NCBI RefSeq assembly: GCF_024137025.1
Contig: NZ_JAMYJR010000051.1
Location: 1-64,000, forward strand
Reading direction: 5' to 3'
Origin: Paractinoplanes aksuensis
Lineage (GTDB): Bacteria > Actinomycetota > Actinomycetes > Mycobacteriales > Micromonosporaceae
Length of the DNA stretch: 64,000 bases
The notes beneath the pieces are model-generated. The model made no database searches. It had not been told where the DNA came from and saw only the letters and a program-made list of their open reading frames with translations. The translations under genes were made by a program, and so were the position numbers. Below, piece after piece: positions 23,091 to 31,923 of the stretch. Position 1 is the stretch's first letter. Every line of letters starts with the position of its first letter.

Positions 23091-23871
23091 ATTCGGTCAC
23101 CGAGAACGCCCGGTCCAGCCGGCCCGCGCTCAGGTCGTCGTGACGAATCACGAAGGATCCGGAGTAGAACTCGTCGGCCACCGAGAAACGGGCCAGCGAC
23201 ACCCATTCGTCCGCCAGCCGATGCTGCTCCTTCTCCACGTGGGAGTACCACTGGGCGACCGGGACGTCGAGCCGGCCGGCCAAGGTCTGCTCCGCGATGC
23301 TCCTCATCACCTCGTCGTCGACGTAGCCTCCGATGCGGGCGCTGGCCAGTCCGCCGCCCGACGGCCACAGCTCGCCGGCCAGGGCGCACAGCTCGCCCCG
23401 GTGCGGGAAGTCCTGGATCAACTGCTGCTGGAAGGGCGACAGGTCGTCCTCCTCCTCGTCCTCGTCCGGCTCGAGCCAGGTCGGCGGCTGCGCGAGCAGC
23501 GTGGCGTGCAGGTCGTATTGTTCGACGATCGGCTCGTAGCTGACGCGGCCGGGCTCGTGGACGACCCGCGCGCGGTCGGCGGCGCCCAGGTGATCCTGTT
23601 CGTGGTCGAGGAAGAAGAGCAGCGAACCGCCGGCCGGCAGGCCGAGGCCGTCGATTCGCGGCAGCGCCGCACAGTCGACCGAGAACACGAACGGCAGCGG
23701 GCTCTCGTGGGCCGCGAGCCGGGGGCGGCCGCCGAACTGCCCCACCGGGGCCTCGCCCGAACCTCCGCTCAGCTGAATCACCACGCGGAGGTGTTCGGCG
23801 AACCGGCCGGCCTCCTCGTCCGGCAGGCCCGACTCGAGTGCCGCCCGGCGGAACCGCTCCTGAAGATCCAT
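23080..23871 (-). CDS. DUF1963 (YwqG-like) protein
   Basis: A 263-residue protein matching DUF1963: an N-terminal helix, SPLPFVFSVDCAALPRIDGL, GGSLLFFLDHEQDH, and a late FSVADEFYSGSFVIRHDDLS strand pair. An acidic insert (PDEDEEEDDLSP) lies in the middle. Members are often found near toxin/immunity or stress loci, but the function is unproven. The ATG at 23871 is the start before the recognisable domain. The 3' end overlaps the frameshifted lipoprotein by 11 bp. It is 23 bp downstream of the first S9 peptidase and may share its transcript. Confidence 0.82.
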   Translation of the reverse strand: MDLQERFRRAALESGLPDEEAGRFAEHLRVVIQLSGGSGEAPVGQFGGRPRLAAHESPLPFVFSVDCAALPRIDGLGLPAGGSLLFFLDHEQDHLGAADRARVVHEPGRVSYEPIVEQYDLHATLLAQPPTWLEPDEDEEEDDLSPFQQQLIQDFPHRGELCALAGELWPSGGGLASARIGGYVDDEVMRSIAEQTLAGRLDVPVAQWYSHVEKEQHRLADEWVSLARFSVADEFYSGSFVIRHDDLSAGRLDRAFSVTEFSE

Positions 23872-23894
23872 GGCCGAGCATGATGCCACGAGAT

Positions 23895-25811
23895 TCAGCC
23901 CAGCAGGGGTGGGGGTTGCCAGGGCTCGCCGCGGACGTGGTGGTCGAGGAAGGCCAGCATCGTGGCGTGCCACAGTGCCAGGTGGCCGGGCTTGGCCACG
24001 ATGTGGCCGTCGTCGGGGAAGTACAGGAACTTGTGGCGGTCGTCCGTGGCGCGGGACTGCAGGTCCCGCCACAGCCGCAAGGCCTCGCCGATGGGGACGC
24101 GGTAGTCCTCGTCGCCGTGCATCACCAGCATGGGGGTGGTGATGGCGTCGGCCGCGCGGTGCGGGGAGTTGGCCTCCAGACGCTCGGGGGTCAGCTCACG
24201 CAGCCAGTAGTACGGGAAGTCGGTGGTGGCCATCATCTGGTCGAGCGCCCACATCGACGCGCTGCTGACGATCGCGTCGAAGCGGGTCGTGTGCCCGGCG
24301 ATCCAGTTCGCCATGTACCCGCCGAACGACGAACCCACAGCGGCTGTACGGGAGGAATCGACCTCAGGCAGGCCGAGCGCGGCGTCGGTGATAGCCATCA
24401 GGTCCGTGTACGGGGTGTCGCCCCAAGCACCCCAGCCGCGGCGCAGGAAGTCGAGGCCGTAACCGGTGGAGAGCGCCGGATCGGGCATCAGCACCGCATA
24501 ACCGCGGGCCACGGCCGGCCACGGGTTCGAGTTCCACTTCCACGTGTTCCACGAGGCGAGCGGCCCGCCGTGCACCCACAACACCAGCGGGGCCAGAGTT
24601 TCGGCGCCGGTCGGCAGAGCGAGCCAGGCCCGCAGCGGGCTGCCGTCGGCGGCTCGCGCGGTCACCTCCGTCAGACGCCCCGGCACGTCGACCGCCGCCG
24701 CCGGACCCGGCAACGGCCTCACCTGCTGCGAAATGAGCGAAACACGCACCGGGTGGGGCGGCTCGGCGATCGTGCTGCGCAACGCGTACACGAAACGCCC
24801 GTCCGGCGACACGCGCGGAACGGTGTAGGCGGCGTCGTCGTGCGTGATCCGGGTGACCTTGCCGGTCGTCGCGTCGACGCGCCACAAGGGCGACCGCCCG
24901 TTGTCGTCCGCGGCCACGATCAACGCAGTGCCGTCCGGAGTCCACCGTGGACTGTGGGGCCAATGCTCCCACCCGCGGGTCAACGACTCGACCGGTCCGC
25001 CGGTCAGCGGGACCGACGCCACCCAGATGTGCCCCGGGTCGTCCGGGGTAGCCCATCGGCGTACGAGAAAAGCCACCCGCGCGCCGTCCGGCGACACCCG
25101 CGGCGCGGTGCAGTCCTGACCGGCCTCGTCGGCCAGCACGCGCCGCTCGCCGGTCGCGACGTCGATGACCACGATGACCGACCGCTGCGCCCCGCCCGGC
25201 TCGGCCCGCTCCCACGCGGTGACCACGCCGCGGCCGTCCGGCGTGATCTCCCAGTCCCCCTGGTTGTCGAGCGCGTGCCCGACGTGACCGGTGAGGTCGC
25301 GCAGGACGGCGTCGTCGAGCGAACCGGCCATCAGCCGAGGCCGCTCCGGCCCGAGATCGTGATCCCAGTAGCGCACCGGGAACGACTCGTGCAGAATCGC
25401 CGACACCCCGGCCGCCCGGCGCCGCTCCCCCAGCGAGTCATCCCCCGACGGCAGCACCGCCGACCCGGCCACGATCGTCCCGGCCGCGCTGACCCGTACG
25501 CCATGGATCCCACCCGGCAGCTTCGCGATCTCGTACGCCTCCCCGCCCGCCTCCGGCTGCCGCCACAACACCCCGGACGACGTGAACAACAGATCGCCGG
25601 ACGGCGTGAACCCCGCGCACGCCACACTCTGCTCGCGATACGTCAGTTGCCGAGCGGGTCGCTCACCGTCCGGGTCGACCTGCCACAACGCCGTGCGGAC
25701 GAGCGTGCCCACCCCCACCACCAGCCGTCGCCCGTCCGGCGAGAGCCACAGCCCAGCCACTCGCGGCAGCCGAACGTACGAGTCCAGGTCGTGAAAGGCG
25801 TCGACGCTCAT
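23895..25811 (-). CDS. S9 family prolyl oligopeptidase-like peptidase (paralogue 1)
   Basis: A 638-residue serine peptidase. Residues 1-370 are beta-propeller repeats with recurring SPDG motifs (LWLSPDGRRLVVGV, RVSPDGARVAF, RWTPDGTALIV). Residues 380-638 form an alpha/beta hydrolase: oxyanion LVLWVHGGPLASW, nucleophile GSSFGG with Ser495, then an acid in HGDEDYRVP and a terminal His in DDGHIVAK. Such enzymes cut oligopeptides, often after proline, or act as acylaminoacyl-peptidases. There is no signal peptide, so it is cytoplasmic. It is closely related to the gene at 27801-29783. The start at 25811 is set by MSVDAFHDLDSYVRLPR. Confidence 0.9.
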   Translation of the reverse strand: MSVDAFHDLDSYVRLPRVAGLWLSPDGRRLVVGVGTLVRTALWQVDPDGERPARQLTYREQSVACAGFTPSGDLLFTSSGVLWRQPEAGGEAYEIAKLPGGIHGVRVSAAGTIVAGSAVLPSGDDSLGERRRAAGVSAILHESFPVRYWDHDLGPERPRLMAGSLDDAVLRDLTGHVGHALDNQGDWEITPDGRGVVTAWERAEPGGAQRSVIVVIDVATGERRVLADEAGQDCTAPRVSPDGARVAFLVRRWATPDDPGHIWVASVPLTGGPVESLTRGWEHWPHSPRWTPDGTALIVAADDNGRSPLWRVDATTGKVTRITHDDAAYTVPRVSPDGRFVYALRSTIAEPPHPVRVSLISQQVRPLPGPAAAVDVPGRLTEVTARAADGSPLRAWLALPTGAETLAPLVLWVHGGPLASWNTWKWNSNPWPAVARGYAVLMPDPALSTGYGLDFLRRGWGAWGDTPYTDLMAITDAALGLPEVDSSRTAAVGSSFGGYMANWIAGHTTRFDAIVSSASMWALDQMMATTDFPYYWLRELTPERLEANSPHRAADAITTPMLVMHGDEDYRVPIGEALRLWRDLQSRATDDRHKFLYFPDDGHIVAKPGHLALWHATMLAFLDHHVRGEPWQPPPLLG

Positions 25812-25843
25812 CCAGACGTTTCTATCACTAGGGTGGCCTCGTG

Positions 25844-26848
25844 ATGGAGAAGGCGCGGCGCGAGCTGCGGCGCATGCGGGAGTCCCCGGAAGCGTGGCCG
25901 GATCTGGCCTACGAACCCGCGACCGACGCCGAAGGCTCCGAGTGCGACGGCAACGCCGCGCGTCGGGCGCAAGTGTTGTGGGCGCTGCAGTACGACCGGC
26001 GGCCGTCCGACTTGGCGCTGGTGCGATGGATCGCGGAACAGGAGGCCCGCTGCCGCCGCAAGGCACCGTTCCAGGGGATGACCGAGGAGGCCGAGCTGGC
26101 CGGCTTCCTGCTGGCCGAGCACCAACTGGTCGAGGACGTGTGGCGGCACTGGCAGCTCAAGCGGGCCAACTTCGACACGTGGTGCGGCTACGACCGCCGC
26201 CACCTGTGCGCCGCCGGCGTCGGCGCAACCCTGGCCTACGTCCGCGAAAGCGCACACCCCGACCGCGACGAAGTGCTGGACCTCGGTCTCGAGGAGTTCT
26301 CCGAGGAGAGCCTCGCGGAGTGGACCGGTCACCAGCGGGAGCGTTTCCCGTCCGATCCGGCCGCGGAGGAGCCGCTGCTCTGGGTCGAGCGAGCCAAACT
26401 GGCCGGCGACCTCCCGGCGGCCCGGCAGTGGCTCGACCGCTGGGCCGCCGATCGGCCGCGGGATGCCGAGACGCTCAACGCGCTGCAGTACGAGCTGGCC
26501 GATCTGGGCGCGTTCGGCGAGGCCGCGGCCGTCCAGCGCGAGGCCGTTGCCCACGCGGAGGGCGCGTGGTACGTGGCGGCGGCCTGGCTCGCGTTGGCCG
26601 CGCTGGAACGTCAGGCCGGTGAGCGGCCGGCGGCGTGGGCTGCGCTCGGTGAGTGCCGTCGCGCTCTCGATGGCGTGCCCGGTTGGACCGAGGTGGGGCT
26701 GGGCCGCGCCTATGCCCACGAGCTGTACCTCGTGGCCGACACGGCGGAGCAGTTCGCCGCGGCCGACCGTCAGGCGCGCCAGGTTCCCCGCCTGCCGCCG
26801 GTGGCGTTGGCGGCAGCGGCCGCGGCAGCCAAGAGAACCGGGGCTTGA
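25844..26848 (+). CDS. Helical-repeat hypothetical protein
   Basis: A 334-residue soluble, mostly helical protein. The first half has charged helices (MEKARRELRRMRESPEAWPD; WRHWQLKRANFDTWCGYDRR). The second half has TPR-like repeats (AKLAGDLPAARQWLDRWAAD, YELADLGAFGEAAAVQREAV). No catalytic motif is seen. ATG at 25844 is preferred over the GTG one codon earlier. It is divergent from the first S9 peptidase with a 32-bp spacer and 35 bp upstream of the aldo/keto reductase, which may be co-transcribed. The function is unknown. Confidence 0.7.
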   Translation: MEKARRELRRMRESPEAWPDLAYEPATDAEGSECDGNAARRAQVLWALQYDRRPSDLALVRWIAEQEARCRRKAPFQGMTEEAELAGFLLAEHQLVEDVWRHWQLKRANFDTWCGYDRRHLCAAGVGATLAYVRESAHPDRDEVLDLGLEEFSEESLAEWTGHQRERFPSDPAAEEPLLWVERAKLAGDLPAARQWLDRWAADRPRDAETLNALQYELADLGAFGEAAAVQREAVAHAEGAWYVAAAWLALAALERQAGERPAAWAALGECRRALDGVPGWTEVGLGRAYAHELYLVADTAEQFAAADRQARQVPRLPPVALAAAAAAAKRTGA

Positions 26849-26883
26849 CCTCGAGTGCGCTCGAAGCGGCAACATCGCCGGGC

Positions 26884-27804
26884 ATGAGTGAGATCGTGCT
26901 GGGGGCCATGCTGTTCGGGACGCGGATCGGCGAGCGGGAGTCGTTCGCGCTGCTCGACCGGTTCGTCGACGGTGGTGGGAAGTGGATCGACACCGCCAAC
27001 AACTACGCGTTCTGGCTGCATCCGTCGGGGCTCGGCGGGCAGAGCGAGCAGGTGATCGGACGCTGGCTGGCCGCCCGGCCGGGGATGCGGGACCGCGTGC
27101 TGATCAGCACCAAGGTCGGGGCCGAGCCGACCGACCCGGCCCGCGGGCTGGACGCCATGGAGGGTCTGGCCGCGCCGACCGTCCGGGCCGCGCTGACCGG
27201 CAGCCTGCAACGGCTGGGCACCGAACGGGTCGACATGTACTGGGCGCACGTCGAGGACCGTTCGGTGCCGCTGGCCGAGACCGCGGGCGCGTTCAGCGAG
27301 CTGGCGGCCGAAGGGCTGGCGGCGCGGCTGGGCGCGTCCAACACCCCGGCCTGGCGGGTCGAGCAGGCTCGCGGGCTGGCCCCGCACGGCTGGACGGCCC
27401 TGCAGTTGCGCCATTCCTATGTCCAGCCGCGGCCGGGCGCCGCCCTCGAATCGTGGTCGCACCGGCAGGTGTCGCCCGAGACGCTCGATTACGTACGCAC
27501 CAACGGGTTCGACCTCTGGGCCTACTCCGCGCTGATCAACGGCGGGTACGGCCGGGCCGACCGTCCGCTCGAGGAGGCGTACGCGCACCCCGGGACGGAA
27601 CGGCGACTCGCCGCCCTCAGCTCCGTCGCCGCCGAGGCCGGCGCCACCCCGAACCAGGTCGTGCTGGCCTGGTTGCTGGGCGGCGACCCGGCCGTGTGGC
27701 CGATCGTGGGGGCCAGCACGCCCGAACGCCTCGGCGAGGTGCTGGCCGCCCGCGACCTGAAGCTCGACCCCGAGCAGCGCCGGCGCCTCGACGACGCGAG
27801 CTAG
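26884..27804 (+). CDS. Aldo/keto reductase
   Basis: A 306-residue AKR-superfamily TIM-barrel oxidoreductase. The catalytic segment reads WIDTANNYAFW with Asp36 and Tyr41, followed by VLISTKVG with the conserved Lys and MYWAHVED with the conserved His. The C-terminal cofactor region is WPIVGASTPERLGEVL. It should reduce aldehydes or ketones with NADPH; the substrate is unknown. The ATG at 26884 begins the first strand (IVLGAMLFGTRIGE). It is convergent with the second S9 peptidase, overlapping it by 4 bp. Confidence 0.9.
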   Translation: MSEIVLGAMLFGTRIGERESFALLDRFVDGGGKWIDTANNYAFWLHPSGLGGQSEQVIGRWLAARPGMRDRVLISTKVGAEPTDPARGLDAMEGLAAPTVRAALTGSLQRLGTERVDMYWAHVEDRSVPLAETAGAFSELAAEGLAARLGASNTPAWRVEQARGLAPHGWTALQLRHSYVQPRPGAALESWSHRQVSPETLDYVRTNGFDLWAYSALINGGYGRADRPLEEAYAHPGTERRLAALSSVAAEAGATPNQVVLAWLLGGDPAVWPIVGASTPERLGEVLAARDLKLDPEQRRRLDDAS

Positions 27805-29783
27805 CCGAGCAGTTCCGGGCGCTGCCATTTCTCGCCGAGCACGTGGTGGCCGAGGAAGGCGAGCACGGTTTCGTACCAGACCCGGGCGTTGCCCGGCTTG
27901 AGGATCCAGTGGTTCTCGTCCGGGTAGTAGAGGAACTTGTGCTCGCCCCCGGTGCGCGACAGCAGGTCCCACCACAACCGCAGCCCCTCGCCGATCGGCA
28001 CGCGGTAGTCCTTGTCGCCGTGGATCACCAGCATGGGGGTGGTGATCTCGTCGGCGAAGCGGTGCGGCGAGTTCTCCTCGAGCCGGGCCGGGGTGAGCTC
28101 GCGCATCCAGTAGAACGACATGTCGGTGGTGGCCATCATCTGGTCGAGGGCCCACAGCGACGCGTGAGTGACGATCGCGTCGAAGCGGTCGGTGTGCCCG
28201 GCCACCCAGTTGGCCATATAACCGCCGAACGAGCCACCCATCGCCGCGGTGCGGGTGGCGTCCAGATCGGGGCGTTCGAGCACGGCGTCGGTGATGGCCA
28301 TCAGGTCGGTGTACGGCTTGTCGCCCCACGTGCCCCAGCCGCGCTTGATGAAGTCCAGGCCGTAACCAGTGGACAGGGCCGGGTCGGGCATCAGCACGGC
28401 GTAGCCGCGCGCCACCAGCAGCCACGGGTTCCAGCGCCACGACCACGAGTTGTACGAGCTGAGCGGCCCGCCGTGGATCCACAGCACCAGCGGCACGGGC
28501 TCGTCGGCGCCGGTCGGCAACGCGAGCCAGGCTCGCAGCGGGCTGCCGTCGGCGGCTTGCGCGGTCACTTCCTCCAACCGGCCGGGTACGTCGAGAGACG
28601 GCGCCGGACCGGGCAGAGGCACGACCTCGCGGGTCGTGAGCGACACGCGCACCGGTTGCGGCGCGCTGTCGATCGCGTTGCGCAGCGCGTACACGAATCG
28701 GCTGTCGGGCGACACGCGGAGGTCGGTGTAGGCGGCGTCGTCGTCGGTCAGCCGCGTCACCTCGCCGGTGGTCGCGTCGACCCGCCACAGCGGCGACCGG
28801 CCGTTGTCGTCGGCCGCCACGATCAGCGCGGCGCCGTCCGGCGTCCAGCGGGGGCTGTGCGGCCAGCGGTCCCAGCCGCCGGTCAGCGGCACGATCGGAC
28901 CGCCGCCGAGCGGGGCCGACGCCAGCCAGATGTCACCCGGGTCGTCCGCCGAGGACTTCCGGCGTACGAGGAAAGCCACCCGCGACCCGTCGGGCGACAC
29001 CCGCGGCGAGTTGTAGCCGTGGCCGTCATCGCCCGCCAACTCCCGGCGCTCGCCGGTCGCGACGTCGATGACGGCCACGGTCGACCGCTCCGCGCCGCCC
29101 GCCTCGGCCACGAGCCAGGTGGTGACCACGCTGCGCCCGTCGGGGGTGAGCTCCCAGTCGCCCTCGACGTCCAGGGCCCGCCCGGTGTGCCCGGTGATGT
29201 CGCGCAACTCGGGCTCGGGCAGCGTGCCCGTGAACAGCCGCGGCCGGTCAGGCCCGAGGTCGTGGTCCCAGAACCGCACCGGGTACGCCTCGTGCAGGAT
29301 CGCCGCGACCCCGGCCTCCTTGCGCTGCTCGCGCAGCTTGTCGTCACCCTCGTCACCCGAGGGCAGCACGGCCGACCCGGCGACCAGCGTGCCGTCCGGG
29401 CCGGCCTGCACCCCGTGGACACCGCCGGGCAGCCGGGCCAGCACCCGGGCGTCCCCGCCGGCCGCCGGCAGCAGCCACAGCGCCGCCTTCGCGTCCTTGT
29501 CGACGTCACCGTCGGGCGTGGGCCGGGCCGAGGTGAACAGCAGGTCGCCGCCGGGCGTGAACCCGGCCCCGGACTCGCCCTTCACGCTGCGGGTCAGGCG
29601 CCGGGCGGGCCGCTCCCCCGCCGGGTCGACCTCCCACAACGCGGTGGCGTACCGGGCGTTGTCCTTGTCGGGCGTGCCCACCCCGACCACCAGGCGTTCG
29701 CCGTCGGGCGAGAGCCACAGCCCGGCCAGTCGCGGCACCCGGACGTACGCATCGAGATCAGTGAAAGGATCGGCAGCGCTCAT
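27801..29783 (-). CDS. S9 family prolyl oligopeptidase-like peptidase (paralogue 2)
   Basis: A 660-residue paralogue of the enzyme at 23895-25811, collinear along its whole length. Propeller SPDG repeats are followed by the hydrolase domain with LVLWIHGGPLSSYN, nucleophile GGSFGGYM, HGDKDYRVP and a final His in DENHWILK. Compared with paralogue 1 it has small inserts in the propeller (TPDKDNARYAT, PTPDGDVDKDAK). It is cytoplasmic, without a signal peptide. The two copies point the same way and flank the helical-repeat and AKR genes, suggesting duplication with insertion or relocation of the middle genes. Confidence 0.9.
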   Translation of the reverse strand: MSAADPFTDLDAYVRVPRLAGLWLSPDGERLVVGVGTPDKDNARYATALWEVDPAGERPARRLTRSVKGESGAGFTPGGDLLFTSARPTPDGDVDKDAKAALWLLPAAGGDARVLARLPGGVHGVQAGPDGTLVAGSAVLPSGDEGDDKLREQRKEAGVAAILHEAYPVRFWDHDLGPDRPRLFTGTLPEPELRDITGHTGRALDVEGDWELTPDGRSVVTTWLVAEAGGAERSTVAVIDVATGERRELAGDDGHGYNSPRVSPDGSRVAFLVRRKSSADDPGDIWLASAPLGGGPIVPLTGGWDRWPHSPRWTPDGAALIVAADDNGRSPLWRVDATTGEVTRLTDDDAAYTDLRVSPDSRFVYALRNAIDSAPQPVRVSLTTREVVPLPGPAPSLDVPGRLEEVTAQAADGSPLRAWLALPTGADEPVPLVLWIHGGPLSSYNSWSWRWNPWLLVARGYAVLMPDPALSTGYGLDFIKRGWGTWGDKPYTDLMAITDAVLERPDLDATRTAAMGGSFGGYMANWVAGHTDRFDAIVTHASLWALDQMMATTDMSFYWMRELTPARLEENSPHRFADEITTPMLVIHGDKDYRVPIGEGLRLWWDLLSRTGGEHKFLYYPDENHWILKPGNARVWYETVLAFLGHHVLGEKWQRPELLG

Positions 29784-29839
29784 CGGCCCTTTCTATCACC
29801 GAGTCCGAATGCCCCGGCCGATCGAGGGAATGCCACGAC

Positions 29840-30001
29840 GATGCTCGTCCACATGTCCGCGGTCACCGCGCCTACGACCGCGCGGCCCGCCGCGGCATCC
29901 ACCTGCGGATCGTACGACCGCGGCGCGGGCTGCGCCGGCTGCCGGAGATCGCCGGAATGCCGGAGACGCTGACCGCTGACGCCAATCGGACGATTCCGTA
30001 G
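29840..30001 (+). pseudogene. Possible STAS-domain C-terminal remnant
   Basis: A 53-residue open stretch without a start reads GHRAYDRAARRGIHLRIVRP and RRGLRRLPEIAGMPETL, which resembles the last helix-strand-helix of STAS/anti-sigma antagonist proteins. The upstream part of the domain, including the phosphorylatable Ser, is absent. Assignment is by similarity of pattern only. It lies in the 277-bp gap between the second S9 gene and the DUF4352-like gene. Confidence 0.3.
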
Positions 30002-30060
30002 TCATCGCGCCGACGATCACGCACAGTGAACAGAGAGACACCCTGGCGCGTGGAGTGATC

Positions 30061-30636
30061 ATGCCGCACGACGCTCGACCCCGATACCGGCTCGCCCCGC
30101 TGCTCGCCGTCCTGTTCTCGGTGATCGCGATCGTCGTCCTGTTCTTCACCGGCGTCGCCGCCCAGCAACTGAGCAGCAAACAGCCGGTGGCCGCGGCCGA
30201 ACCGACCAGGTCCCCCACCAAGCCGCCCGCCCGGCCCGGCCTGGGCGACAAGGTCCGCGACGGCAAGTTCGAGTTCGTCGTGTCCCGCCTCGACTGCGCC
30301 CGCACCAGGGTCGGCCCGGAACACCTGCAACGCACCGCCCAGGGCAAGTACTGCCTGGTCAGCCTGTCGGTGCGCAACATCTCGGACGGCACCCGCTACT
30401 TCCTGGGCCGGGCCCAGAAGGCGTACGACGCCACCGGCACCGCCTACGGCGACGACACGCTCGCCGGCGTGTACGCCAACCGCGACACCCAGACGTTCCT
30501 CGAGAAGCTCGACCCCGGCGAACGCGTCACCGGCCGCCTGGTCTTCGACGTACCCAAGAAGGCCAAGCTGACCACCATCGACCTGCACGACTCCCCCCTC
30601 TCGCGCGGCGTCAAGGTCGAGCTCACCTCGCGGTGA
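30061..30636 (+). CDS. Membrane-anchored DUF4352-like protein
   Basis: A 191-residue protein with one N-terminal span (LAPLLAVLFSVIAIVVLFFTG), a Pro/Thr-rich linker (EPTRSPTKPPARPG) and an immunoglobulin-like DUF4352 domain: FEFVVSRLDCARTRVG, KYCLVSLSVRNISDGTRYF and GERVTGRLVFDVP. The two cysteines probably form a disulfide outside the cell. The ATG at 30061 is preceded by GGAG; a GTG two codons earlier would overlap it. The domain is found in telokin-like surface proteins of unknown role. The 3' end overlaps the sugar dehydrogenase remnant by 14 bp. Confidence 0.8.
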   Translation: MPHDARPRYRLAPLLAVLFSVIAIVVLFFTGVAAQQLSSKQPVAAAEPTRSPTKPPARPGLGDKVRDGKFEFVVSRLDCARTRVGPEHLQRTAQGKYCLVSLSVRNISDGTRYFLGRAQKAYDATGTAYGDDTLAGVYANRDTQTFLEKLDPGERVTGRLVFDVPKKAKLTTIDLHDSPLSRGVKVELTSR

Positions 30637-30706
30637 CCTCGACGCGCAGGATGCGGTCGTCGCCGGGCTTCGGGCCGACGCCGCCCCAGGTAGAACGGTC
30701 GGGGGG
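30623..30706 (-). pseudogene. C-terminal fragment of a PQQ-type sugar dehydrogenase
   Basis: The minus strand encodes only DRSTWGGVGPKPGDDRILRV and EVTAR before a TGA. This is the characteristic last strand of secreted soluble glucose/sorbosone dehydrogenase-like proteins (DGR...GDDRIL pattern). The remaining roughly 350 residues are missing. The fragment abuts the SDR N-terminal fragment at a run of six G (30701-30706). Confidence 0.5.
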
Positions 30707-30840
30707 TGCTCGGCGGCGAGCTGCTCGAGGAGCCGGGTGCGCCGGCCGCCGACAATCACGGTGCGACCCTGGGCCCGCAGGCGCAGAGCCAGACCGAGGC
30801 CGATGCCGGAGGTCGCGCCGGGGATGAAGATGGTGTTCAC
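30703..30840 (-). pseudogene. N-terminal fragment of a short-chain dehydrogenase
   Basis: A GTG start behind a GAAGGA ribosome site opens a 46-residue SDR N-terminus: NTIFIPGATSGIGLGLALRL with the TG-x3-GIG-type cofactor motif, then GRTVIVGGRRTRLLEQLAAE. The frame then leaves SDR sequence at the G-run shared with the sugar dehydrogenase fragment. The catalytic Ser-Tyr-Lys part is absent, so no enzyme can form. It lies just downstream of the MmyB-type regulator on the same strand. Confidence 0.7.
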
Positions 30841-30906
30841 AGGATTCCTTCGCTGACTGTTTCCGGGCACGCCGAAGCGACCCGTGTTACCGGAGTGAGG
30901 GGTGAT

Positions 30907-31746
30907 TCAGGCGAACTTCTGATTTCCCAGTACGTCGAGAAACGCGATCTGGTCATGGGCCGCCGACCCGGGCCGGGGGCGGAAAAGAATGAGCCGGTGA
31001 CCGGTGGACGGACTCAGCACGACATCGCATTGCAGGTCGAGCTCGCCGACGAGCGGATGCCGGATGAGTTTGGGCGTCGAGGTCAGCGCGGCCACGTGCT
31101 GCTGGGACCACAAATCGGCGAACTCGGGGCTGCGCTGCCGCAGATCAGCCACCAACCCGTGGGCGAACCGGTCGCCGGCCGGCCGCTGAGCCACCCCGGC
31201 CCGCAGATCGGCCGCGTAGGCCTGCCCGATGCGCTCGTGCTCGGCCGGATCGTTGCTGTCCCGCGACGACGGATCGGCGAACCACCGCCAGGTGACGTTG
31301 GATTCGTAACCGGGCAGGCCGGTCCAGACCCCGAACAGGTTCTCCGCCGCCCGGTTCTGCGCGACCACCGTGAGCAGGTCGTCGCTCACCTGAGCGGGCG
31401 TCGCCCCCAGGGCATCCAGCAGATAGATCATCGCTGGATCGACGTGGGCCAGCGGTGAGCGCGGCTCCGGCGGCTGCTGCCCGGCCAGCCGGAACAAGTA
31501 GTCCTGCTCGTCGCCGGTGAGCCGGATGGCCCGGGCCAGACTGGCCAGCGCGGCCGGCGACGGGGTGCGGACCCGGCCCTGCTCGAGCCGCGAGTAGTAG
31601 TCCGGCGACAGCGCAGCCAGGCTCGCCACCTCTTCGCGGCGCAGCCCGGGCGTGCGGCGGCGCCCACCACCGGGCAGGCCCACATCTTCCGGCCGCAACC
31701 GCTCCCGCCGATGCCGGAGAAATTCGCCGAGCGCCTTGTCGTCCAT
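30907..31746 (-). CDS. XRE/MmyB-type transcriptional regulator
   Basis: A 279-residue regulator. The N-terminal XRE helix-turn-helix (residues 8-80) carries RRTPGLRREEVASLAALSPD and YYSRLEQGRVRTPSP. The C-terminal MmyB-like ligand-binding domain carries LLDALGATPAQVSDDLLTVV, NVTWRWFADPSSRD and a closing DQIAFLDVLG. MmyB-type domains bind fatty-acid-like ligands in known members, and these regulators commonly control a neighbouring SDR gene; here only an SDR fragment remains downstream. The ATG at 31746 has an AGGGGGG ribosome site. Its target may be lost. Confidence 0.88.
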   Translation of the reverse strand: MDDKALGEFLRHRRERLRPEDVGLPGGGRRRTPGLRREEVASLAALSPDYYSRLEQGRVRTPSPAALASLARAIRLTGDEQDYLFRLAGQQPPEPRSPLAHVDPAMIYLLDALGATPAQVSDDLLTVVAQNRAAENLFGVWTGLPGYESNVTWRWFADPSSRDSNDPAEHERIGQAYAADLRAGVAQRPAGDRFAHGLVADLRQRSPEFADLWSQQHVAALTSTPKLIRHPLVGELDLQCDVVLSPSTGHRLILFRPRPGSAAHDQIAFLDVLGNQKFA

Positions 31747-31856
31747 CACTGCCCCCCTTCGTGCCGCCGTGAAGCCAGCATCGCCGGGAAGCCGCGGGAT
31801 ATGAAGGCCGCATTTAGCCTAGGTATCCCAGACCGGGTATATGAAAATTATTGTCA

Positions 31857-31872
31857 ATCGACATGTGTCGAT
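31857..31872. promoter_or_regulatory. Interrupted palindrome in an AT-rich promoter region
   Basis: ATCGACATGTGTCGAT has 7-bp arms around TG, in a rare A/T-rich stretch (31840-31880) between the divergent MmyB-type regulator and the DUF6624 gene. It is a candidate operator for that regulator or another dimeric repressor. A 37-codon frame (31801-31914) crosses it but does not have the codon bias of the genome. Confidence 0.4.
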
Positions 31873-31923
31873 AAGCTGCTGAGGGTGGCGAAGCGCTGGG
31901 CCAGGCTCCTTTAGCGTGCGGGC

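Noticed and set aside
31851..31876. Sigma-70 promoter TTGTCA/GATAAG around the palindrome
   Set aside because: The spacing is only 13 bp, too short for a standard promoter.
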